Below are positions 7,953 to 15,060 of a stretch of DNA of 64,000 nt, piece by piece; position 1 is the first letter of the stretch; each line of letters opens with the position of its first letter. Source of the stretch: Granulicella sp. (lineage in GTDB: Bacteria; Acidobacteriota; Terriglobia; Terriglobales; Acidobacteriaceae); NCBI GenBank assembly GCA_025408425.1, contig JANXYX010000037.1, positions 1 to 64,000 on the forward strand, written 5' to 3'. The notes under the pieces were generated by a model. It was not told the DNA's origin, ran no database searches, and was given only the letters and a program-made list of their open reading frames with translations. The position numbers and the translations under genes were made by a program.

Positions 7953-8594
7953 CTAGGGGCTTACCCTAGGCCGATCATTTTTGGGGTAGGGCTGGAAGAC
8001 GCTTCGAAGCGGACGCTGAATTACGCGGAGCAGAGCACGGGCTGCTAGAACAGTGGCGAGTAGAAGCATTGCCGCGACTACAGCTGCGGTGTAAGGGTGA
8101 TGAGTGGCGAACCAGGTGAGAGCGACGGCGACGACGTCTTCTATTGTGCTGAAGGTGATGTTGGATATGGGCTCCGGGCTGGGTGTGACTGCGGCTCGGA
8201 CTGCGGTTTTTGAACTGTGGGCGGCGAACGCGACGGCTGCACCGATGGCGGTGGCGATGAGTTGCATCTGTGGCGAGAGTTGCGCGCTGGCGTGATAGGC
8301 GACGAGAGCAGCGATGGGGACTCGAACGAAGGTGTGGAGGAGGTTCCAGACCATGTCGATGGCTGGAATCTTGTCGGCGACAAACTCGAGTGCGAACATG
8401 ATGGCGCAGACGATGATCACCCAGGTGTGGCCGAGGGAGTCCAGCCCAGAGGGGAGAGTTACGACGTGGAAGCGGGCCAGGAGGCCGAGGGTGAGTACGG
8501 TGGCATAGATGTTGAGGCCAGCGGCGAAGCTGGAGGCAATGACAAGCGCGGTGATACTCGCTGCCGAGAAGATCATGTGTGGAGGATGGTACAT
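7953..8594 (-). CDS. DUF4126 family membrane protein
   Basis: A 213-residue inner-membrane protein with about five hydrophobic helices; recognisable DUF4126 features are SSFAAGLNIYATVLTLGLLARF near the N-terminus and the loop KIPAIDMVWNLLHTFVRVP in the middle. Function is unknown. The open frame extends to 8678, but the extra 28 residues run into the hairpin and T-run at 8661-8706, so I place the start at ATG 8594 (MYHPPH), with 8576 also possible. The last codons overlap a CTAGGG/CCCTAG hairpin (7953-7969) that may serve the convergent PEP-CTERM gene. Confidence 0.78.
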   Translation of the reverse strand: MYHPPHMIFSAASITALVIASSFAAGLNIYATVLTLGLLARFHVVTLPSGLDSLGHTWVIIVCAIMFALEFVADKIPAIDMVWNLLHTFVRVPIAALVAYHASAQLSPQMQLIATAIGAAVAFAAHSSKTAVRAAVTPSPEPISNITFSTIEDVVAVALTWFATHHPYTAAVVAAMLLLATVLAARALLRVIQRPLRSVFQPYPKNDRPRVSP

Positions 8595-8660
8595 GGGTGG
8601 CACCCCGCTGTCTGTCCGACAGATTACATGCGGGGTATAAGTTTGGTGGGAATATTCTGG

Positions 8661-8706
8661 CTTAAAAAGGAAACCCACGCAGCGCGGTGGGGGCTGATGC
8701 GTGGGT
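8661..8706 (-). terminator. Terminator-like hairpin upstream of the DUF4126 gene
   Basis: ACCCACGCA (8673-8681) pairs perfectly with TGCGTGGGT (8698-8706). Read on the minus strand the stem is followed by TTTCCTTTTT. It could end pckG transcription, or act as a leader attenuator for the DUF4126 gene together with two hairpins just before it. Confidence 0.6.
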
Positions 8707-8720
8707 ATTCCGGTAAAGCA

Positions 8721-8778
8721 ACGAAGTGGGTGGACTTCGTTATGACTGACTCAACCCGAAGGGAGTCTTGCCACTCCC
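8721..8778 (-). other. Two stem-loops in the pckG-DUF4126 spacer
   Basis: ACGAAGT (8721-8727) pairs with ACTTCGT (8734-8740), and GGGAGT (8761-8766) pairs with ACTCCC (8773-8778), each with a six-base loop. With the terminator-like hairpin at 8673-8706 this makes three perfect stems in about 105 bases, which suggests a structured RNA leader on the minus strand. It matches no riboswitch class I know. Confidence 0.45.
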
Positions 8779-8873
8779 TAAAGATAAATCGAAATTGGCT
8801 GGGAGTCAAGGGTTGAAATGAGTTGGCGGAAGAAGCTCCGGATTTGGGACGAGGTGGCTGGAAGATTCAGAAA

Positions 8874-8901
8874 CGGAAGGGCTTCGACACCAGCCCTTCC
8901 G
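8874..8901 (-). terminator. Hairpin after pckG
   Basis: CGGAAGGGCT (8874-8883) and AGCCCTTCCG (8892-8901) form a perfect 10-bp stem with an eight-base loop, 36 bases beyond the pckG stop on the minus strand. Only TTTCT follows, so it is a weak terminator or a 3' stability hairpin. Confidence 0.6.
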
Positions 8902-8936
8902 GTGGCACGCGAGAGGTTGGATGAAGCGTGATTCTG

Positions 8937-10772
8937 TTACAAGCGGCAGATGAGGAGCTCTCTTTCGTAGATCATCTCGGGAGGGAGGTGGTCGTGGAGG
9001 GCGAGGAAGAGTTCTTCGTGGTCCATGACCTCGCGCTTCCATTGGTTTCGGTCGACGGCCTGGAGGGTGTCGAAGGTGGACTCGGAGAAGTCGAGGCCGC
9101 TCCAGTTGATGTCGTTGAAGTGTGGGGTCCAGCCAATGGGGGTCTCCTTGCCCTGGGCGCGGCCGCGGACGCGATCGACGATCCACTTGAGGACGCGCAT
9201 GTTTTCGGAGTATCCGGGCCAGAGGAATTTGCCCTGCTCATCCTTGCGAAACCAGTTGACGTGGAAGACGCGGGGCGTGACGGAGAGGGTGCGCTGCATC
9301 TTGATCCAGTGCCGGAAGTAGTCACCCATGTGGTAGCCGCAGAAGGGGAGCATGGCCATGGGATCGCGGCGGACCTTGCCGAGCGCGCCGCCGGCCGCTG
9401 CGGTGGTCTCTGAGCCCATGGTGGCGCCGACGTAGACGCCTGCGGACCAGTTGAAGGCCTGATAGACGAGCGGCATGGTGGTGGGGCGGCGTCCTCCGAA
9501 GATGAAGGCAGAGATGGGAACGCCGTTGGGGTTCTCCCAATCGGGATCGATGGTAGGGCACTGGCTGGCGGGAGCGGTGAAACGGCCGTTGGGATGAGCG
9601 GCTGGCTGTCCGGTCTGCTTGCCGATCTCCGGGGTCCAGCGATTTCCACGCCAGTCGAGGCACTCGGCGGGAGGAGTGTCGGTCATGCCTTCCCACCAGA
9701 CTCCGCCTTCCGGCGTGAGTGCGACATTGGTGAAGATGGTGTTTTTGGCGAGGGTGGCCATGGCGTTGGGGTTGGTTTTGGCGGAGGTGCCAGGAGCGAC
9801 GCCGAAGAAACCAGCCTCGGGATTGATGGCGCGTAGCTGGCCGGTGGCGTCTGGCTTGATCCAGGCGATGTCGTCGCCGATGGTCCAGACTTTCCAGCCG
9901 TCGAAGCCCTGGGGCGGGATGAGCATGGCGAAGTTGGTTTTGCCGCAGGCGGAGGGGAAGGCTGCTGCGACGTAGGTCTTCTCAGAGTTGCCATACGTGT
10001 CGGCTGGCGATTCGACGCCGAGGATTAGCATGTGCTCGGCCATCCAACCCTCGTCGCGGGCGATGTTTGAGGCGATGCGCAGGGCGAAGCACTTCTTGCC
10101 GAGCAGGGCGTTGCCGCCGTAGCCGGAGCCGTAGCTCCAGATCTCGCGGGTCTCGGGGAAGTGGACGATGTACTTCTGGTCGTTGCAGGGCCAGGGGACG
10201 TCCTGTTCTCCTGGGGCGAGAGGAGCTCCGACCGAGTGGAGGCAGGGGACGACGCGCTTCTCGCTCTTGTCGATCTCGGCGAAGACCGGCAGGCCGATGC
10301 GGGCCATGATGCGCATGTTGACGACGGCGTAGGCCGAGTCGGTGAGCTGCACGCCAATCTGCGACATGGGCGAGCCGACCGGGCCCATGGAGTAGGGCAG
10401 GACATACATGGTGCGGCCGCGCATCGAGCCCTTGAAGATCTGCTTCAGCTTCTTGCGCATGACGAAGGGATCTTCCCAGTTGTTGGTGGGGCCGGCGTTG
10501 TCCTTGGAGAGCGAGCAGATGAAGGTGCGGTCTTCCACGCGTGCGACGTCATTGGGCGAGGAACGGGCGTAGAAGCAGCCGGGCCACAGCTTCTCGTTGA
10601 GCGGAAAGAACGTGCCTGCCTCCACCAGTAAGTCGCACAGGCGCTCGTACTCCGCCTGGGAGCCGTCGATCCAGTGGATGTTGTCGGGCTGGCAGAGGTC
10701 TGCCATCTTTTCTACCCAGCGGATGAGGTGTTTGTTGGTGGTGGGCGGTGGAGCGGCGGGCACAGTCTTCAT
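8937..10772 (-). CDS. pckG: Phosphoenolpyruvate carboxykinase, GTP-dependent
   Basis: Converts oxaloacetate plus GTP to phosphoenolpyruvate, CO2 and GDP, the entry to gluconeogenesis, in the cytoplasm. At 611 residues it has the length of the GTP family, and it carries the family P-loop PSACGKTN, the metal-binding [12 protein letters not shown] and the FGGRRP region, which distinguish it from the ATP form. The open frame extends to 10838, but ATG 10772 (MKTVPAAPP) has AAGGGGAAG just upstream, so I use it. Monocistronic, followed by a hairpin at 8874-8901. Confidence 0.95.
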   Translation of the reverse strand: MKTVPAAPPPTTNKHLIRWVEKMADLCQPDNIHWIDGSQAEYERLCDLLVEAGTFFPLNEKLWPGCFYARSSPNDVARVEDRTFICSLSKDNAGPTNNWEDPFVMRKKLKQIFKGSMRGRTMYVLPYSMGPVGSPMSQIGVQLTDSAYAVVNMRIMARIGLPVFAEIDKSEKRVVPCLHSVGAPLAPGEQDVPWPCNDQKYIVHFPETREIWSYGSGYGGNALLGKKCFALRIASNIARDEGWMAEHMLILGVESPADTYGNSEKTYVAAAFPSACGKTNFAMLIPPQGFDGWKVWTIGDDIAWIKPDATGQLRAINPEAGFFGVAPGTSAKTNPNAMATLAKNTIFTNVALTPEGGVWWEGMTDTPPAECLDWRGNRWTPEIGKQTGQPAAHPNGRFTAPASQCPTIDPDWENPNGVPISAFIFGGRRPTTMPLVYQAFNWSAGVYVGATMGSETTAAAGGALGKVRRDPMAMLPFCGYHMGDYFRHWIKMQRTLSVTPRVFHVNWFRKDEQGKFLWPGYSENMRVLKWIVDRVRGRAQGKETPIGWTPHFNDINWSGLDFSESTFDTLQAVDRNQWKREVMDHEELFLALHDHLPPEMIYERELLICRL

Positions 10773-10824
10773 TAATGGCTTCCCCTTGGGGGATAATGTT
10801 TCGCCACTGCGTGGGGGCGTGTCA

Positions 10825-11085
10825 ATGGTTAATCGCACAGGCGTGCGGTTATCGAACGTGAAGGATTTGACGAAACTTCTGGATGGGATGACGCAGGAGG
10901 AGGCTGACGGGTTCGATGCGGAGACTCATCCGGATGCCAAGGCGGAGAACGCGGCTCCGAAGCTGGACCGGACGCACTTGAATGCGAAGGGGCAGGCGGT
11001 GTTTGGGCGGATGGTGGCGGACCAGTTGGTTCGGGTGCAGGTGGAGCTGGGTCCGGACGTGGTTGGAGAGGCTGTGCGGAAGTGA
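10825..11085 (+). pseudogene. Remnant of a GDSL / rhamnogalacturonan acetylesterase-like gene
   Basis: An 86-codon frame whose end (LDRTHLNAKGQAVFGRMVADQ) matches the catalytic C-terminal block of GDSL/SGNH esterases of the rhamnogalacturonan acetylesterase type, where Asp-x-x-His completes the active site (here DRTH). The N-terminal GDS block and most of the enzyme are missing: upstream the frame runs into pckG. There is no ribosome site before ATG 10825. The best reading is a truncated, dead gene whose 5' part was lost next to pckG. Confidence 0.55.
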
Positions 11086-11239
11086 TGTTCTTGCATAAAG
11101 TTAGCGGCAAAGTGGCTGATGTCACAGCGAAAGATCGGGGATTGGAGTAATCTCTCGACTAACAAGATTGTTGGGCCGGGTCCAGCGGTTCAGTTACGAC
11201 TTGGTTCAGCAGTGCAGTGACCCCAAGGAGAAACTAACG

Positions 11240-11611
11240 ATGATGATTCAGATCAATAGTGACAAGCACGTTGACGTAAATGCTCATCTTGCGAACTATA
11301 TCGAGACACATATCACTCATTCTCTGAGCAGATTTGGCCACCAGCTAATACGAGTGAAGGTTCACTTGAGCGATGTGGACGGCCAGAAGGGTTGCGCGAC
11401 GGATAAGCGCTGCCTTATGGAGGCTCGGCCTGCGGGGCACCCGCCGATGTCAGTGAGTTGTGGAGCTGCGGACATGGAGGCAGCGGTGACCGTTGCGGCG
11501 GGTAAGATGAAGCGATTACTGGAAAACTCGTTTGGGCGGATGGCTGACCGGCGAGCGGGGGACAGCGTGCGATATCCGATGGATGGGGCCTTTGAGGGGC
11601 TGGAAGGGTAG
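11240..11611 (+). CDS. Ribosome hibernation/modulation protein, HPF/RaiA family, short form
   Basis: A 123-residue cytoplasmic protein of the sigma-54-modulation/S30EA family, which binds the 30S subunit and inactivates or protects ribosomes in stress. The N-terminus IQINSDKHVDVNAHLANYIETHI and the middle strand VKVHLSDVDG fit the beta-alpha fold. It lacks the long-form dimerisation domain. The region KGCATDKRCLMEARPAGHPP is unusual and carries two Cys. Start set at ATG 11240 because AAGGAG (11225-11230) lies nine bases before it, although the frame is open further upstream. Confidence 0.75.
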   Translation: MMIQINSDKHVDVNAHLANYIETHITHSLSRFGHQLIRVKVHLSDVDGQKGCATDKRCLMEARPAGHPPMSVSCGAADMEAAVTVAAGKMKRLLENSFGRMADRRAGDSVRYPMDGAFEGLEG

Positions 11612-11690
11612 TCGCTGGAGTTTGTGCGGTGATGACGGGGCCGGGTGGCCCCGTCACCGTTTAATCAAGTTAATCAAGAAAGTGGGGCGG

Positions 11691-12320
11691 TTATGCGGGT
11701 TGGAATTGGGAGCGAATCGATTCGATATGGGGCTGCAGGAAGGACTGGCGATCAATCTTGCCGTAGGTAAGGGCTGAAGCGCCGCCTGCGTTGAGGAAGC
11801 TGATGTCGGTGACACCGAGGAAGCCGAAGACGGTCCGGAGATAGGGCTCTACGAAGTTGTAGGAGGCCATAGTGGTACCTGCATCGTAGACACCGCCAGA
11901 GGCGACGAAGACGTGAGCTGTTTTGTGCTGAAGCAGGCCGACGGGAGCGCCGGTGGCATAGGAGAAGGTTTTGTTGACGCGGGCTACCTGATCGATCCAG
12001 AGCTTGAGGACGGAGGGGACTCCAAAGTTGTGCATGGGGACGCCTAGTACGAACTCGTCGGCGGCGAAGAGCTCTGCGATGAGGGTGTCGGAGAGGGCGA
12101 TGCGGTTGTTCTGGGCTGCGGTGCGCGCCTCTTCGGGGGTGTAGACGGCACCTATCCAGGCGGCATCTATGGGGGCCAGGTTGCTTGCGTTGAGGTCGCG
12201 GGTGATGACTTTGCCGTTGGGGTTGGCGGCCTTCCAGTTCTGTACGAACTCGCTGGTGAGGTGACGGGATATAGAAGCTTCTCCGAGAGGGCTGGAGTCG
12301 ATGTGGAGTAGGGTGGACAT
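11691..12320 (-). CDS. azoR: FMN-dependent NADH:quinone oxidoreductase / azoreductase
   Basis: A 209-residue flavodoxin-fold enzyme that reduces quinones and azo compounds by two electrons using NADH and FMN. Family marks include the FMN phosphate-binding start HIDSSPLGEASISRHL, the PMHNFGVPSVLKLWIDQV segment and the VASGGVYD loop. AAAGGAG precedes the start. It is divergent from a TetR-family gene with dyad sites between them, the usual layout when the regulator controls the reductase in response to a quinone or electrophile. Confidence 0.93.
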   Translation of the reverse strand: MSTLLHIDSSPLGEASISRHLTSEFVQNWKAANPNGKVITRDLNASNLAPIDAAWIGAVYTPEEARTAAQNNRIALSDTLIAELFAADEFVLGVPMHNFGVPSVLKLWIDQVARVNKTFSYATGAPVGLLQHKTAHVFVASGGVYDAGTTMASYNFVEPYLRTVFGFLGVTDISFLNAGGASALTYGKIDRQSFLQPHIESIRSQFQPA

Positions 12321-12336
12321 TTTGAATCTCCTTTAC

Positions 12337-12349
12337 GACAATTGATGTC
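12337..12349. promoter_or_regulatory. Operator-like dyad 1 (azoR-tetR)
   Basis: GACA-N5-TGTC, 17 bases upstream of the azoR start. It shares its half-sites with the better dyad at 12354-12365. Binding by the adjacent TetR protein is inferred from position. Confidence 0.5.
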
Positions 12350-12353
12350 TAAA

Positions 12354-12365
12354 CGACAGTTGTCG
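12354..12365. promoter_or_regulatory. Operator-like dyad 2 (azoR-tetR)
   Basis: CGACA-GT-TGTCG, perfect five-base arms. A related degenerate site (CGACATGTGTTGT) follows at 12379-12391. Three half-site pairs in 55 bases between the divergent genes suggest cooperative TetR binding that covers both promoters. Confidence 0.6.
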
Positions 12366-12440
12366 ATTCAAGAAAATACGACATGTGTTGTTTTATGGAT
12401 TGCTGTGGAGGTAGAGTGGGGAGGTTATCTCTAGGATTCT

Positions 12441-13022
12441 ATGGCGGATATTGTGCAGGAGACTGTTGATCCACGGATTCGGCGAACGCGGCTGCTGTTG
12501 CAGCATGCGTTGGAGAAGCTGTTGGAGACGAAGGAGTTCGAGAAGATCTCGGTGCAGGATATTGCCGATGCGGCGACGTTGAACCGGGCGACTTTTTATG
12601 ACCACTATGCGGACAAGTTTGCGTTGCTGGAGTGCATGGTGGGGACGCGGTTCCAGGAGTTGCTGGATAAGCGTGGGGTTAAGTTTGATGGGGGGTGCTC
12701 GTCGGCGTTGAGGGCGATTGTGCTGGGAGTGTGCGACTTTCTTGCCGGAGTTCGGGGGCTGGCGTGCGAGCGGCAACGGCAGATGGAGCCGCATATGGAG
12801 TCGGCGGTGATTGCGGTGGTGCGCCGGATGATTCTGGAGGGGCTACAGCGTCATCCGCTGGCGAATGGGGTGTCGGCTGAGATGATGGCGACTACTTTGA
12901 GCTGGGCGATTTTTGGAGCGGCGAAGGAGTGGGTGCGGACGCCGGGGCGGTGTGGTTCTGAGGAGATTGCAGAGATTGTGCTGGGATTGGTGGGGCCGAT
13001 GTTTGGGGTGGGGCAGGGCTAG
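12441..13022 (+). CDS. TetR family transcriptional regulator
   Basis: A 193-residue repressor-type protein. Residues about 13-60 hold the TetR helix-turn-helix: LQHALEKLLETKEFEKISVQDIADAA with recognition helix NRATFYDHYADKFALL. The C-terminal helices form the ligand pocket and dimer face; ligand unknown. Its place back to back with azoR and the CGACA/TGTCG dyads between them suggest that it represses azoR and itself. It ends just before an R1 repeat copy at 13052-13097. Confidence 0.92.
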   Translation: MADIVQETVDPRIRRTRLLLQHALEKLLETKEFEKISVQDIADAATLNRATFYDHYADKFALLECMVGTRFQELLDKRGVKFDGGCSSALRAIVLGVCDFLAGVRGLACERQRQMEPHMESAVIAVVRRMILEGLQRHPLANGVSAEMMATTLSWAIFGAAKEWVRTPGRCGSEEIAEIVLGLVGPMFGVGQG

Positions 13023-13051
13023 AGGATCCGCTGGCGGCGGAGGGGAGTAAC

Positions 13052-13097
13052 CCCACGATAACTTCGCCTATCGGCTCGTTGATCATGGGGCACCCGG
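13052..13097 (+). repeat. Dispersed hairpin repeat R1, copy 2
   Basis: ACCCCA-C-GAT ... ATC-A-TGGGGCACCCGGG: the constant CCCCA/TGGGG stem, the unpaired C facing A, and a short variable stem GAT/ATC. It sits between the TetR stop and the pgm stop, where it could also serve as a transcript end. Confidence 0.6.
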
Positions 13098-13108
13098 GTT
13101 TTGGTGGT

Positions 13109-14758
13109 TCAGGCGATGGCGGCGGTGACTAGTTGTTGGGCTTCGGTTTGGATTTGTTTCAGGTGGTCGGGGCCGCGGAAGGATTCGGCGTAGATTTTGT
13201 AGACGTCTTCGGTGCCGGAGGGGCGGGCGGCGAACCAGCCGTTTTCGGTGGTGACCTTGAGGCCGCCGATGCTGGCGTGGTTGCCAGGGGCTTCGGTGAG
13301 GATGGCGGTGATGGGTTCGCCGGCGAGTTGTTTGGCGGTGACCTGCGAGGGGGAGAGTTTGGCGAGCTTGGCCTTCTGGTCCTTGGTGGCTGCGGCGTCG
13401 ATGCGCTGGTAGGTGGGGCTGCCGTATTTGGCGGTGAGGTCGGCGTAGAGCTGGCCGGGGTCTTTGCCGGTGCGGGCGGTCATCTCGGCGGCGAGGAGGC
13501 CGGGGATAAGGCCGTCTTTGTCGGTGGTCCAGACGGAGCCGTTGCGGCGGAGGAATGTGGCACCGGCGGACTCTTCGCCGACGAAGCCGAGGGTGCCGTC
13601 GATGAGACCGTCTACGAACCACTTGAAGCCTACGGGGACCTCCATCATGGGGCGGTTGAGGCCTTTGGCTACGCGGTCGATGATGCTGGAGGAGACGAGG
13701 GTTTTGCCGATGCCGACGCTGGCGGACCAGGCGGGGCGGTGGGTGAAGAGGTACTGGATGCAGACGGCGAGGTAGTGATTGGGATTGAGGAGGCCGGTGG
13801 AGCGGGTGACGATGCCGTGGCGGTCGTGGTCGGTGTCGGCGGCCCAGGCGACGTCGAATTTGTCCTTGTTGGCGATCATGGAGGCCATGGCGTAGGGGCT
13901 GGAGCAGTCCATGCGGACTTTGCCGTCCCAGTCGCAGGTCATGAAGCGGAAGGTGGCGTCGACGTTGGGGTTGAGGATCTGGAAGGGGAGGTTGTATTTT
14001 TCGGCGATGCGTGGCCAGTAGTAGACACCGGCTCCGCCGAGAGGATCGACGGCGAGCTTGAGGGTGGTTCCAGCGAGGACGTCGAAGTCGATGACGTTGG
14101 CGAGGTCGTTGACGTATGCGGTGATGTAGTCGTGCCGATGGGTGGTGGAGGCGTGGAGGGCCTTGGTGTAGGGGATGATGCGTTTGATGGAGGCGGGGCC
14201 TTCGGCGATGAGGTCGTTGGCGCGGTTTTCGATCCACTTGGTGGCGGTGGTGTCTGCTGGGCCACCGTTGGGTGGGTTGTATTTGAAGCCGCCGTCTTCA
14301 GGAGGATTGTGGGAAGGAGTGATGACGATGCCGTCGGCTAGATGGGAGGTGCGGCCCGCGTTGTAAGTGAGGATGGCGTGGGAGAGGGCAGGCGTAGGGG
14401 TGTAGGCGAGTTGGTCATCGATGAAGGTATCGATGTTGTTGGCGGCGAGGACTTCGAGTGCGGTGGCGAAGGCGGGCTCGGAGAGGGCGTGGGTGTCCTG
14501 AGCGAGGAAGAGAGGGCCGCTGATGCCCTGGCCTTTGCGGTAGTCGCAGATGGCCTGGGTGATGGCGGCGATGTGGACCTCGTTGAAGGAGGTATGGAAG
14601 GCGCTGCCGCGATGTCCGGAGGTTCCGAAAGAGACGCGCTGGGCGGGAATGGCTGCGTCGGGACGGAGGGTGTAATAGGCAGTGATGAGGCGGGGAAGAT
14701 TGACGAGGGAGGCGGGGGACGGGAGTTGTCCGGGGGTGTTGGGGGACTGAGTGCTCAT
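13109..14758 (-). CDS. pgm: Phosphoglucomutase (alpha-D-glucose-phosphate-specific)
   Basis: Interconverts glucose 1-phosphate and glucose 6-phosphate, linking glycolysis to glycogen, trehalose and UDP-glucose synthesis. At 549 residues it is full length. The phosphoserine loop is TPSHNPPEDGGFKYN, the metal-binding loop is DTDHDRHG, the sugar-binding loop GEESAGA and the phosphate-binding end RPSGTEDVYKIY. AAGGA lies about ten bases upstream of the start. It stands alone on the minus strand. Confidence 0.95.
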   Translation of the reverse strand: MSTQSPNTPGQLPSPASLVNLPRLITAYYTLRPDAAIPAQRVSFGTSGHRGSAFHTSFNEVHIAAITQAICDYRKGQGISGPLFLAQDTHALSEPAFATALEVLAANNIDTFIDDQLAYTPTPALSHAILTYNAGRTSHLADGIVITPSHNPPEDGGFKYNPPNGGPADTTATKWIENRANDLIAEGPASIKRIIPYTKALHASTTHRHDYITAYVNDLANVIDFDVLAGTTLKLAVDPLGGAGVYYWPRIAEKYNLPFQILNPNVDATFRFMTCDWDGKVRMDCSSPYAMASMIANKDKFDVAWAADTDHDRHGIVTRSTGLLNPNHYLAVCIQYLFTHRPAWSASVGIGKTLVSSSIIDRVAKGLNRPMMEVPVGFKWFVDGLIDGTLGFVGEESAGATFLRRNGSVWTTDKDGLIPGLLAAEMTARTGKDPGQLYADLTAKYGSPTYQRIDAAATKDQKAKLAKLSPSQVTAKQLAGEPITAILTEAPGNHASIGGLKVTTENGWFAARPSGTEDVYKIYAESFRGPDHLKQIQTEAQQLVTAAIA

Positions 14759-15060
14759 GGTCGGGTGTCCTTGGCGGAAATGATTTCGACATCTGCACTA
14801 TATGGGATGCGGGCGGTGGAGGGAATGGCTCAATAGGGGTGGGGACAGCAGAGGATGAGTGGCTGTACGAAAAAGCTTGTGTTGGGAGGGGTTTTAGCCT
14901 AAAACGGAGGGGCTCCCAGTTTCCTGTTCCTGAATGAACGCATGGCCAACGCATGGCCAGCGCGACGTGCATCGCTGAGTATTGATCGTTGAAAAGAGGG
15001 CGGGCCTTCGCTTGTGTATGTGCACAGCGAGGGCACTGTCTCTCTTATGAAGAGGAATGG
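14759..15060. other. Spacer between divergent pgm and collagen-like gene
   Basis: No gene. It must hold both promoters. The only repeat seen is a tandem ACGCATGGCCA pair at about 14938-14959. An open frame of the collagen gene extends back to 14989, but its first 24 codons lack signal-peptide character. Confidence 0.5.

Noticed and set aside
10597-10824. Upstream part of the frame holding the GDSL remnant
   Set aside because: It overlaps the 5' part of pckG in antisense and has no similarity to an esterase, so only 10825-11085 is treated as remnant.
11431-11446. GGGGCACCCG in the HPF-like gene, similar to R1
   Set aside because: Only ten bases match, inside coding sequence (AGHPP), with no pairing arm upstream.
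13133-14341. 402-codon plus-strand frame
   Set aside because: Antisense shadow of pgm; no domain, low-complexity Gly/Val/Asp composition.
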